Below are positions 32,552-42,492 of a DNA stretch of 64,000 nt, in pieces. This DNA is from Zizania palustris (Eukaryota > Streptophyta > Magnoliopsida > Poales > Poaceae). Each line of letters starts with the position of its first letter. The first letter of the stretch is position 1. The DNA is taken from the NCBI GenBank assembly GCA_019279435.1, contig JAAALK010000287.1, positions 14,322,162-14,386,161 on the forward strand, given 5' to 3'. The translations under genes and the position numbers were made by a program. The notes under the pieces are model-generated. The model did no database searches. It worked only from the letters and a program-made list of their open reading frames with translations, and was not told where the DNA came from.

Positions 32552-32886
32552 TGTAATGTATGGGGTTCCCTATGGCCGGCGCAAGAAGTAGGCCCAGGAG
32601 GCCCAGGATTAGTAATAGAATTCTGTTAATAGATAATTCTGTTGCAGCCTTTATATTGCTAGAATTTAGTTGTATCTCAGCTCTATATAAGCTGGAGCCT
32701 AGCAGAGAGGAAGCCAGCCAAGATTGTATCTTTTCTCCCACCGAGCCCTGCCCTCGTGGTGCGCCGTCGCAGCCATAGCGACTCCGGCGCGCCGGCGGGG
32801 TCCAGGGCCTCGTCCTGTAACCTCTTTCGAGTATAATCTAAGGCACATTCTCTCTTCTAACGTGTCCCAACCCCCTGCCCATAACA
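32552..32886 (+). repeat. Reina 5' LTR, 335 bp
   Basis: TGTAATG...CATAACA, preceded by GAAAC. TATATAA at 32684-32690 is the likely promoter. TGGTATCAGAT at 32890-32900 directly downstream is the primer-binding site. Confidence 0.93.
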
Positions 32887-32918
32887 ATTTGGTATCAGAT
32901 ACTCCTGGTTCCGTGTCC

Positions 32919-34892
32919 ATGGGCAGCGGTGACGGCATGAAGGAGTTGATTGAGAAGCTCGCCGCCAAGATCGACGACTTGAAGACGTCCTTGGACAAAT
33001 TGGCACCTCTGGCGCCGGTGGCAGAACAGCTCGCCACGCTCCCATCCAAGGTGGTGGCGCTGCAATCGTCGGCGTTTGAAAATCAAGAACAGGTGAGGGC
33101 CCTCAACCTCGCAATTCTGCGCGCAGAAAATGCGCAGCGCGAGGGCAGGCCCCACGCCGAAGACAATGGCAACGCCACGGGCGAGGGCTCCATCAATCGG
33201 GCCAGGCAGGGGCCGGTTCCCCCGCTGGAGAACGACCGGCCGCCTCCCAGGGGTTGGTTTCGCCAAGAACTGCCAGAGCAGGGACGTGGGCATTATGACG
33301 AGGAGGAAGATGCATTGGACATCAGATTCCATCCTCGTGTTCGCTTGGAGTTCCCATCTTTCGACGGGAAAGAAGACCCCCTGCCGTGGCTGAACCGATG
33401 CGAGACCTTTTTCCGTGGACAGAACACGCCGGAACGTCGCCGCGTTTGGTACGCTGCCATGCACCTCACCGGGGCAGCCCAGCTCTGGTACGCGCGGCTG
33501 GAGCTCACCTCCGGCACGCCATCTTGGCGCCGCTTCGCGCAATTGGTGCTGCAGCGATTCGGCCCGCCCATGACAAACAGTCCGGTCGGTGAATTAATGT
33601 TGCTGCGTCGCACAGGCTCGGTGGAGGAGTACACCGAACGATTCTATTCCTTCGCCTGCCGCGATGCCGACCTCACCGAACAGCAGCTGATACAAATCTA
33701 CACGGCAGGCTTAGTAAATCCCTTGAAGACAGATGTGGCCCTCCGCCAACCGGCAACCCTGGACGATGCAATAATGCTGGCCCGCGCCTACGAACAGCGT
33801 ATGTCCCTGGAATCGGCGGTTCCAGCAGGCAGCCGTGGGGAAAGAACATCGGGGCATGCTTCAGGGGCAGCCCCCATGACCAGGAACACTTCTACAGGAC
33901 AAATGGCGGCATCGGCATCATCGGTAGCGCCAAGAACAGCCAAGAACACAGCCCTGTCATCTACACTGCCTCGCCGCCGTTTGACACCAGAAGAGCTCGC
34001 TCAACGCCGGGCAGACGGTCTATGTTTCAATTGTGATGAGAAGTACGCGCCCGACCATCGCTGCAAGAAGCTGTTTCTCTTGGAAATTCTCCAAGCCGAT
34101 GATTCAGAAGAGGAATTGGAGGGTGGGACAGAATACCATGCCATGACAGGCCACCCTCCTGAGCCAAGCATATCGCTGCACGCAGTCACTGGTATACGCG
34201 CCAAGGACTTCCAGACCATGAAGATCATCGTATCCATTGGGGACGCAGTGGCGGTGGCATTACTGGACTCGGGATCATCTCATAATTTCATAGACCTACA
34301 AATGGCAGATCGGGCAGGCATTAATTTACAGGCAGTACCAAGTTTGTCGGTAACAATAGCCAACGGAGAGCATGTGACTTCGTCGGGCCGGATCAAACAA
34401 CAAACAATGCAGATTGACGGAGAAGAGTTCCACGTCGACCTATATGCCCTTGCCCTCGGTGATTATGACATGGTCCTTGGCATCCAGTGGCTCAGGACGC
34501 TAGGACCCATCCTGTGGGACTTTGCAAGGCATACCATGGCATTCAAAATTGGCGACAAACGCATTCGGTGGCATGGAGTTGATGCCACTCCTGGTCCAGA
34601 TTTGGCAGTTATCTCGGGCAGGGAGGACAACCTCATGACAACTTTACTTGAGGAGTTCACTGGTCTGTTTGAGGAACCCCAGGGATTACCGCCACAGAGA
34701 CACATTTGCCACCATATTCGCCTCAAACCAGGCGTCGGCGCAGTAGCAGTACGTCCTTATCGCTACGCCCACGCCCAGAAAGATGAATTGGAGCGCCAAT
34801 GCGACGATATGCTTCGCCTCGGCGTCATACGACCGAGCACATCCGCATTCTCCTCCTCGGCGCTGCTGATCCGCAAACATGACGGCACCTAG
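32919..34892 (+). CDS. gag-pol: Reina Gag, protease and start of reverse transcriptase (ends at a nonsense codon)
   Basis: ATG 32919 (MGSGDGMKEL) lies shortly after the primer site and is preferred to codons read through from the LTR. A coiled-coil N-terminus is followed by the Retrotrans_gag domain (FPSFDGKEDPLPWLNRCETFF, GAAQLWYARL), a zinc-knuckle variant CFNCDEKYAPDHRC at about residue 369, the aspartic protease site LLDSGSSHNFID with Asp at about residue 450, and the N-terminal reverse transcriptase segment up to HDGT. TAG at 34890-34892 stands where the family has Trp (TGG to TAG, one G-to-A change). The same frame continues to 36395. Confidence 0.9.
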   Translation: MGSGDGMKELIEKLAAKIDDLKTSLDKLAPLAPVAEQLATLPSKVVALQSSAFENQEQVRALNLAILRAENAQREGRPHAEDNGNATGEGSINRARQGPVPPLENDRPPPRGWFRQELPEQGRGHYDEEEDALDIRFHPRVRLEFPSFDGKEDPLPWLNRCETFFRGQNTPERRRVWYAAMHLTGAAQLWYARLELTSGTPSWRRFAQLVLQRFGPPMTNSPVGELMLLRRTGSVEEYTERFYSFACRDADLTEQQLIQIYTAGLVNPLKTDVALRQPATLDDAIMLARAYEQRMSLESAVPAGSRGERTSGHASGAAPMTRNTSTGQMAASASSVAPRTAKNTALSSTLPRRRLTPEELAQRRADGLCFNCDEKYAPDHRCKKLFLLEILQADDSEEELEGGTEYHAMTGHPPEPSISLHAVTGIRAKDFQTMKIIVSIGDAVAVALLDSGSSHNFIDLQMADRAGINLQAVPSLSVTIANGEHVTSSGRIKQQTMQIDGEEFHVDLYALALGDYDMVLGIQWLRTLGPILWDFARHTMAFKIGDKRIRWHGVDATPGPDLAVISGREDNLMTTLLEEFTGLFEEPQGLPPQRHICHHIRLKPGVGAVAVRPYRYAHAQKDELERQCDDMLRLGVIRPSTSAFSSSALLIRKHDGT

Positions 34893-36395
34893 AGATTCTG
34901 CGTCGACTACCGCGCACTCAATGACGCCACAATTAAACACAAGTTCCCCATTCCGGTGGTAAAGGAACTCCTTGACGAACTGCGCGGCGCCAAGTACTTC
35001 ACCAAACTAGACATGAGATTTGGATATCACCAGGTGTTGATGCACGAAGGAGATGTAGAAAAGACGGCGTTCCGCACACATCAGGGGCTGTTCGAATTTA
35101 TGGTGATGCCGTTCGGTCTCACGAATGCCCCTGCCACGTTTCAAGCGCTGATGAACACCATACTACTACCCTTCCTTCGTCGGTTTGTCCTCGTTTTTTT
35201 TGATGATATTCTGATTTACAGTTCCTCATGGGCGGATCACCTCCGCCATGTTCGTGCTGTTTTTCGCACTTTGCAGGAACATCAACTTCGTCTGAAGAAA
35301 TCGAAGTGTGCATTCGGGCAACAATCTGTGGCCTATCTGGGCCATATCATCTCGGAGGAAGGGGTGGCCATGGATCGCCAAAAGGTCAAGGCCGTTCTGG
35401 ACTGGCCAGCGCCCAGGTCGGCACGAGCAGTACGGGGATTCTTGGGCCTGGCGGGGTACTATCGCCGGTTCATCAAGGACTTCGGAATCATCGCCGCCCC
35501 ACTGACGGCCCTACTGAAGAAAGAGGGCTTCCGCTGGGGAACAGAGGCAGAAGGGGCTTTCCACAAGCTCCAGAAGGCACTCACAGAAGCCCCAATATTA
35601 CAGTTACCAGATTTTGACAAGGAATTCATTGTAGAGTGTGATGCTTCTGGCTCAGGATTTGGGGCAGTACTACATCAAGGTGCCGGGGCAATAGCATTCT
35701 ATAGCAGGTCAATAGCCCCGAGACACGCCAAGCTCGCAGCATATGAGCGCGAGCTCATCGGGCTCGTACAGGCAGTGCGACATTGGCGGCCATATCTTTG
35801 GGGTCGACGTTTCCTAGTCCGCACCGACCATCGGAGCCTCCGATTCCTCCTCGATCAGCGCCTTACGACGATTCCACAACACCAATGGGTGAGCAAATTG
35901 CTGGGTTTTGACTTTGTGGTGGAATACAAGCCGGGCAGTTTAAATGGCGCCGCAGATGCCCTATCTCGCCGAGATGAGCATGAAGCAGAAGCAAGGGCAC
36001 TGTCGGCACCTCAGTTTGAGCTGTTTAATACAATTCGCCAAGAGATCAGTGATTCTACAACACTGTCTACTCTGAGGGAAGAAATCCGAGGAGGCACAAA
36101 GCCAGTAGAATGGTCTGTGGTGGATGATTTGATTTTATACAAGGGTCGAATATTCATTGATTCTTCATCAAGCTTACAGGCGGCAATTCTGGAGATGGTA
36201 CATAATACGGGTCATGAAGGCGTCCACAAAACACTGCATCGCCTACGTGCTGATTTTCACTTTCCCAGAGATCGGGCGGTGGTGCAGGAGTTTGTGCGCG
36301 CCTGTGAGATATGTCAACGCAATAAGACAGAGCATTTGAGGCCTGGGGGTTGCTTCAGCCCTTGGGAGTACCGACCTCTATATGGGAGGACATAG
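34893..36395 (+). pseudogene. pol: Reina reverse transcriptase, RNase H and integrase zinc finger (frame lost at the end)
   Basis: Continues the frame of gag after the TAG. RFCVDYRALN, KLDMRFGYHQV, MPFGLTNAPATFQ and FFDDILIYS (FFDD in place of YVDD/FVDD) mark the reverse transcriptase; FIVECDASGSGFGAVLHQ and TDHRSLRFLL the RNase H; HNTGHEGVHKTLH with CEICQRN the integrase zinc finger. At about 36345-36352 the frame shifts at GGGGG; one more G would join it to the integrase core. That is either a real deletion or a homopolymer miscall. The last ~15 codons to 36395 are out of frame. Confidence 0.9.
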
Positions 36396-37486
36396 CAATG
36401 GATTTTGTGGAGGCACTTCCGCGGGTTAACGGCAAGTCGGTCATATTGACAGTGGTGGATAGGTTTTCCAAAGCAGCCCACTTCATTCCCTTGGCACATC
36501 CATACACGGCGACATCTGTGGCCCAGGTATTTTTCTCAGAGATTGTACGCCTGCATGGGATACCTTCTTCCATTGTCAGTGATCGTGATCCCGTTTTTAC
36601 AAGTAACTTTTGGCGTGAGCTGTTCCGATTGGCAGGGGTGAAGTTTCATCTAACCTCAGCTTTTCATCCCCAATCCGACGGCCAATCAGAAGCAACTAAC
36701 AAAATTATCGCAATGTATCTAAGGTGTCTGACAGGGGATCGTCCCAGGAACTGGTTGGAATGGTTGCCTTGGGCAGAATTTTGTTATAATTCCTCCTACC
36801 AGCAGGCTCTACAAACGTCCCCTTTTCAGGTGGTCTACGGCCGGGCTCCACCATCCATCCGCTCTTATGCGCCGGGGGATGCCCGTTTGCCAGCAGTAGA
36901 TAAAGCAATGAAGGAAAGAGATGAGTTCTTGGCAGAGGTAAGGGACCGACTTGACCAAGCCCAGCAACATTACAAGGCTGTTTATGACAAGAGCCATCGA
37001 CAATTGGAGTTCCAGCCCGGCCAATGGGTCTGGCTTCGTCTTTTGCACCGGGCACCAGCCTTCCTACAGGTTCGGGGTCGCAGTAAGTTGGGACCAAAAT
37101 TCTTTGGGCCATACAAGGTGGCTGCACGCGTAGGTGACGTGGCCTACAAACTCGAGTTGCCAGCAGGTGCACGCATTCATGGCGTGTTTCATGTGGGATT
37201 ACTCAAGTCTTTTCATGGGACGCCTCCTACTCATCCACCAGTGCTACCACCAGTACAACATGGCAAAGTGATGGTTGAACCAGAGAAGGTGCTGAAAGGA
37301 AGACTGGCCCGGGGTAAAAGAGAACTACTGGTATGTTGGAAGGGCGCGCCGGCTTCAGAAATAGCTTGGGTAACATTGGAGGATTTCCGGGAACAATTTC
37401 CCGAATTCCAGCTCGAGGACGAGCTGCTTGTCCAGGGAGGGAGAGATGTAATGTATGGGGTTCCCTATGGCCGGCGCAAGAAGTAG
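36350..37486 (+). pseudogene. pol: Reina integrase core and chromodomain
   Basis: The integrase core has D in AMDFVEALP, D in VSDRDPVFTS and E in QSDGQSEATN, followed by the GPY/F-type region (GPYKVAARVGDVAYKLELP) and a chromodomain-like C-terminus (LLVCWKGAPASEIAWVTLEDF). Chromodomains in this lineage are known to steer insertion through chromatin marks. The stop codon 37484-37486 lies 40 bases inside the 3' LTR, and the polypurine tract (37434-37446, AGGGAGGGAGAGA) is within the coding sequence. Confidence 0.9.
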
Positions 37487-37781
37487 GCCCAGGAGGCCCA
37501 GGATTAGTAATAGAATTCTGTTAATAGATAATTCTGTTGCAGCTTTTATATTGCTAGAATTCAGTTGTATCTTAGCTCTATATAAGCTGGAGCCTAGCAG
37601 AGAGGAAGCCAGCCAAGATTGTATCTTTTCTCCCACCGAGCCCTGCCCTCGTGGTGCGCCGTCGCAGCCATAGCGACTCCGGTGCGCCGGCGGGGTCCAG
37701 GGCCTCGTCCTGTAACCTCTTTCGAGTATAATCTAAGGCATATTCCCTCTTCTAACGTGTCCCAACCCCCTGCCCATAACA
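37447..37781 (+). repeat. Reina 3' LTR, 335 bp
   Basis: Same length as the 5' LTR with six C/T differences, followed by the second GAAAC (37782-37786). Confidence 0.93.
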
Positions 37782-37968
37782 GAAACAAACGATCTATATT
37801 TTAGGCTTAGATTGTAAAAATCAGTAGTTGTAGAATCTGGAAATGAATTAAAATCTAGAAGTTAGAAAACAATAGTTTAAGATTCTTACTAGCTAGATAC
37901 TTAGAATATCTAATTATTTAGATTAGCTATCAAATCTCTATCTGCTAGAAGTTGAAACAAATAGGCCC

Positions 37969-40870
37969 AATTTCCCAACAACTATCCTGCTTTTCTTGAT
38001 TACTCTGTGTTTGTTAGGCTCTTCACTTCCGTGTGGCTGTTTTTCATTTCTGTTTTTCATGTCAGCTTATTTTCACTAGATTTGTGGCATTTAGATGCAG
38101 ATACAAGTATTTAATTATCAGTTTCTCACGTTCCTTATATAGAACGCCCCCAAATTCCTCTTTTTTTCTTTTGATCAGTTCTCTTTAATGTTACAGATCA
38201 TCCTGTAACTAACTTATCAAAACACGCTCTCTTTTTTCTGAGACCTTTTATGCTATCTAATTTGCAGTCTGATCGAATTATTTCAGGCTTGCCTGGTATT
38301 GGTGATGACATTTGGGTGCGCAGTAATCATTTGATAGTTCTATACTTCTATCAAGACAATCATCTGTTCATTTACCAAGTTGGCAGCTCTCAGGTTGGGA
38401 ACTGTGATGTTTCTGCTAGGTTAGCTCTTGTTATTGTACTACTGCCTGAAACTCTCAGAAAGATGCAGTCGGAGCTAGTGGCATATTGCAGTTTTCAGCA
38501 CACTGGGATACGCGATTTCTATTCTTGCGATCGACTTGTCCTCTCAAGGAAATACATGTATAATTTGCATTGGACCTGTGTCTTCAACTTGGGTACTGTA
38601 CATAAAATCACTCCTACATTTTGTACACACGTTGGTTGCAAATCAGTTTCGCCATGGCAAAGTTGCCGTGCGCAATGACGTTTGATTGTTTGAAGGTAGA
38701 CATATCCACTTGTGATTTCTGAACCACATCGAGGCTCGAGCTATCCAGGCATGGATGCTCTGGATCATTGCTGCATTTTTGCTGATGCAGCAAGTGATTG
38801 CATGACGTGTTGAACTGTGGACAATGTGTAGTGACCGGTTGAGAAAGATGATGGAAGGGCATCACGCCAGCTGACATTGAAAACAATGCTATCTCTGTTG
38901 ACATAGAAAACAAAAGCATGCTTTATTTTAGCATCCAAGATGCAAAAAAATGTTTCAAATAGAATGGAGTGCAAAAGAGGAGAACCCGTACACGGTACAC
39001 CACAATTATTTTGTCAAGTTCGTCTCAGGATTTTGGCGTTATCAGTCGTCGTGCATGCGAGTTCTCGTGCCCTCCTTTTTATGAATGCCCTTGAGAAAAC
39101 AAAAGCATATTCCGTAGCCTCAATATTTTTCTTGGACGATTCAAAGAACATATTCTCGAGCATCTAAATCTCTGTGTTAACAATTATAATTATAACCAGA
39201 CACTCCTAAATACTTTTCATATTTATCATGTTATGTATACTATCATATATAGAAATTGTATTACTAATGAATGTTTTTTTAAATAAGTTCTTAACAAATC
39301 AAATCTTTTTCTTTTCTTTTCTTCATCAATCCAATCTTCTTTTTTGCTCGCTTAAAACTGGTTTCTTGCATTAGAAATGATTTTTCTCTAGTACTTAACT
39401 CTGTTTGTATATATCTTTTTATTTATCTGACATGGAGAACCATCCAAAGCATCACTAAGATTTTTTTGTTTCTTAGAGCAACTATGATGCGTGAAATAAG
39501 AAGTGTTTAAGAGAATCATTTAGCTGGCCAAGAAAGTAGTACTAAGACATGGGTTATAAGCATAAATACTAGTCTTTTAAATTAAATAATACTACTTTTT
39601 GATTTACTAGTTATCAATTGGATAGAGTATGTATTATTTTATATTTTTTATTTTACTAAGAATTAACTTTACATACATATCAATCTAATACTATTTCTAT
39701 AGTTTTTCACATGGATGCTCTTACACAGCTATACCCCACACCCATCTCTTTTGTGTTTTATCTTGACATGCAAAGGAAGCCATTCCTCCTCCATTTATGC
39801 CAAAGGAAAAAGTGAGAACAAGTCTTATATCTCTTCAAGTAGAAAACTGAAATAAAACTGTGTCCAGAAAAGGAACGGAGCAAAAGGTAATTGGTTCTTT
39901 GCTCATCAGCTCATGTAAAACATGATACGAAATGTTACCGTGATGCAAGAAACGAGTAAAAACTTCTTTGGTAGCGGGGTTTGATGCTTCAAGCATGGCA
40001 GATGAGCCCTCAAACCCGAGTCTTTATCCTAAGACAATCTTGAGTAGTTTAGAGCATCCGGATCCGGATATATATATGTCCAAACCAGCTAGTTTGGTTC
40101 AAATCTAAATTTAAATTTGAAAATTTTGAAAACTTCAATTTTTCCCATAAACAATAGTTTTAGAGCACAACAAGATCAGTTTTTTTTGCCTAGCCCAATA
40201 GTTGCTAGTTTTTTGTTTTTTTTCTTGAAAAATAATATTACTAAATTTCTCGTTATCTACTATTTAACTGTACCAAAAACACTAAAATATTATATCATAG
40301 TTTAAAATGATTTCCAAATTTTCCTATTCTTTGAAAAATGAGCCATTTTTGACTCAACATAGTTATTGAACACGGTTTCTTAGAAGGTCACGTCAGTTTT
40401 GTAATTGGATGAAATACCCTCTCTCACTGGAGAGTTTCATTTCACTATTTTCTAGGCTAACCAGTGTAATTAAATGATTTGCAACTGAATTAAATATCCT
40501 CTTTCCGATGAAACGATTTGACTCATAGTGAACATCTCATTTCATTTCATCTGTCTTGAAAACGGATTGATTCCTTCTCTTCTCTCATTAATTTAATATC
40601 ATATCATCATAAAATCTGATGTGTCATGGTAATTAATACATGAAACCCCGTTTTGAATAAGACACCGATTATCTTAGAAACTGACTTTGATAACAAATCG
40701 AACATCTTAGAAACTGACTTTGATAACCAATCGGCAATATAAACCATTCGGTAATTCAAAATTTAGAATTTAAATATTTTTATTTATGGGTCAGTAACCC
40801 GGTTATTCTGTTAACCGTGGTTACGAATCGTGCCTGTGAGGCCACAAACGATACCTACTCCTGTAACGGA
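37969..40870. other. Intergenic DNA between the MITE and the desaturase gene
   Basis: No supported gene; the longest open frame (38250-38678) lacks any recognisable motif. It holds very AT-rich stretches (39180-39700, 40080-40330), and a 33-bp tandem duplication (40671-40735, ATCTTAGAAACTGACTTTGATAAC) in a region rich in GAAAC/GATTT words that looks like an old MITE. Confidence 0.5.
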
Positions 40871-41085
40871 ATTCTTAATTCTGGTTGGCGACAAACTTTA
40901 CTTTAATACTATGCTTGTATATCAGCATATGCCTTCTCCAGTTCTCCGCGAAAACGATTTTCTGCCTCCTAAACTTTAGGGGAGAGAGAGCACGGAACCA
41001 CCAACCAAGCGACGAAACCACCGCCCTCTTTAACGTCCTCACGTTCGCCTCCCCACCACCACCCCCGAATCAATCCACGCTGCCG

Positions 41086-42492
41086 ATGGCCGAGCCGGCC
41101 CAGAACGGCGCAATGCCGGCGTCCAAGGAGGGCGGAGGTGGCGCTGGCGCTGGCGCCGCCTACGTCCGCGTGATCTCCTCCGATGAGCTGCGCGCGCACG
41201 CCGCGGCGGACGACCTCTGGATCTCCATCTCGGGGGATGTTTACGACGTGACGGCGTGGCTGCTGCGTCACCCGGGCGGGGACCTCCCGCTGCTCACTCT
41301 CGCCGGCCAGGACGCCACCGACGCGTTCGCGGCATACCACCCGCCGTCCGTCCGCCCGCTTCTCCGCAGGTTCTTCGTGGGACGCCTCTCCGACTACAAG
41401 GTCTCCCCCGCCTCCGCTGACTTCCGCCGCCTCCTCGCGCACATATCCTCCGCGGGGCTCTTCGACCGCGTCGGGCCCACCCCCATTGTGCAGGTCGCCG
41501 GAATGCTGCTCCTTTTCTGCGCCGCGCTGTACTGCGTCATCGCCTGCGCGAGCCCCTGGGCGCATCTCCTCGCCGGCGGTCTCATCGGCTTCGTATGGAT
41601 CCAGTCCGGCTGGATGGGCCACGACTCCGGCCACCACCGCATCACTGGCCACGCCGCGCTCGACCGCATCCTGCAGGTGCTTTCCGGCAACTGCCTCACT
41701 GGCCTCGGCATTGCCTGGTGGAAGTTCAACCACAACACGCACCACATCGCCTGCAACAGCCTCGACCACGACCCTGACCTCCAGCATATGCCGCTCTTCG
41801 CCGTGTCATCCAAGCTGTTCGGCCTCTGGTCCTACTTCTACGAGCGCACCCTGGTGTTCGATGCCGCATCCAAGTTATTCATCAGTTACCAGCACTGGTC
41901 ATTCTATCCGGTGATGTGCATCGCGAGGATAAACCTTCTTGCGCAGTCAGCCTTCTTTTTACTGTCGAAGAGGAAGGTGCCCCAGAGGTGGCTGGAGATC
42001 GCCGGGGTCACCGCATTCTGGGTTTGGTACCCTTTGTTGGTGTCTTGCCTACCCAACTGGCCGGAGAGGGTGGCGTTTGTGCTCGCGAGCTTTGTCATTA
42101 CCGGGATTCAGCATGTTCAATTCTGCCTGAACCACTTCTCTTCAGAGGTGTATGTTGGACCACCCAAGGGGAATGATTGGTTCGAGAAGCAAACCGCAGG
42201 CACGCTCGACATTCAGTGCTCCCCTTGGATGGATTGGTTCCATGGTGGTCTGCAGTTCCAAATTGAGCACCATTTGTTTCCTCGACTCCCTCGGTGCCAC
42301 CATAGGCAGGTTGCACCGTTTGTGCGTGACCTTTGCAAGAAGCATGGACTGCCTTATGCGGCTGCCTCATTCTGGGAGGCAAATGTGTTGACATGGAAGA
42401 CATTGAGGGCTGCTGCATTGCAGGCTAGGAAAGCCACTAGTGGTGCTGCACCAAAGAATTTAATCTGGGAGGCTGTCAACACTCACGGATAA
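41086..42492 (+). CDS. SLD: Delta-8 sphingolipid desaturase (cytochrome b5 fusion), 468 aa
   Basis: ER-membrane front-end desaturase that inserts a double bond at C8 of sphingoid long-chain bases (substrates known for the family are phytosphingosine-type bases in ceramides). An N-terminal cytochrome b5 domain supplies electrons: haem motif HPGGD at residues 62-66 and a second haem His region at AAYHPP. Three histidine boxes bind the di-iron centre: HDSGHH (179-184), HNTHH (216-220) and QIEHH (392-396). Gln in place of the first His of box 3 is diagnostic of front-end desaturases. Hydrophobic segments lie around residues 140-170 and 285-345. Start at ATG 41086 (GCCGATGGCC); the open frame upstream is leader. 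No intron. Exact regioselectivity (delta-8 rather than an acyl-lipid delta-6) is inferred from overall similarity to plant SLDs. Confidence 0.94.
   Translation: MAEPAQNGAMPASKEGGGGAGAGAAYVRVISSDELRAHAAADDLWISISGDVYDVTAWLLRHPGGDLPLLTLAGQDATDAFAAYHPPSVRPLLRRFFVGRLSDYKVSPASADFRRLLAHISSAGLFDRVGPTPIVQVAGMLLLFCAALYCVIACASPWAHLLAGGLIGFVWIQSGWMGHDSGHHRITGHAALDRILQVLSGNCLTGLGIAWWKFNHNTHHIACNSLDHDPDLQHMPLFAVSSKLFGLWSYFYERTLVFDAASKLFISYQHWSFYPVMCIARINLLAQSAFFLLSKRKVPQRWLEIAGVTAFWVWYPLLVSCLPNWPERVAFVLASFVITGIQHVQFCLNHFSSEVYVGPPKGNDWFEKQTAGTLDIQCSPWMDWFHGGLQFQIEHHLFPRLPRCHHRQVAPFVRDLCKKHGLPYAAASFWEANVLTWKTLRAAALQARKATSGAAPKNLIWEAVNTHG

Larger units (their letters stand above)
32552..37781 (+). mobile_element. 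Ty3/gypsy chromovirus, Reina type, 5230 bp
   Basis: Complete element with 335-bp LTRs at both ends, TSD GAAAC at 32547-32551 and 37782-37786, a tRNA-Met primer site, a single gag-pol frame with integrase after RNase H (gypsy order) and a C-terminal chromodomain. Small size, short LTRs and a CFNCDEKYAPDHRC zinc knuckle fit the Reina lineage. The LTRs differ at 6 of 335 positions by my reading, all transitions (about 1.8%), so insertion is recent. One nonsense codon and one frameshift break pol. Confidence 0.93.
32478..37968. mobile_element. MITE of ~256 bp, split by the Reina retrotransposon
   Basis: GGGCTTATTTGTTTCAACTTTTGGCA at 32478 and, inverted, GGGCCTATTTGTTTCAACTTCTAGCA ending at 37968 form near-identical terminal inverted repeats of at least 26 bp. 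Removing the retrotransposon and one GAAAC leaves 74 + 182 bases. The flanking duplication of the MITE itself is not clear, so I leave its superfamily open. Confidence 0.7.

Noticed and set aside
38250..38678. 142-codon open frame in the intergenic region
   Set aside because: No domain, AT-rich composition, no supporting signals.
40885..41085. N-terminal extension of the sphingolipid desaturase
   Set aside because: No ATG at its start; ATG 41086 has a good context and places the cytochrome b5 domain at the usual position.
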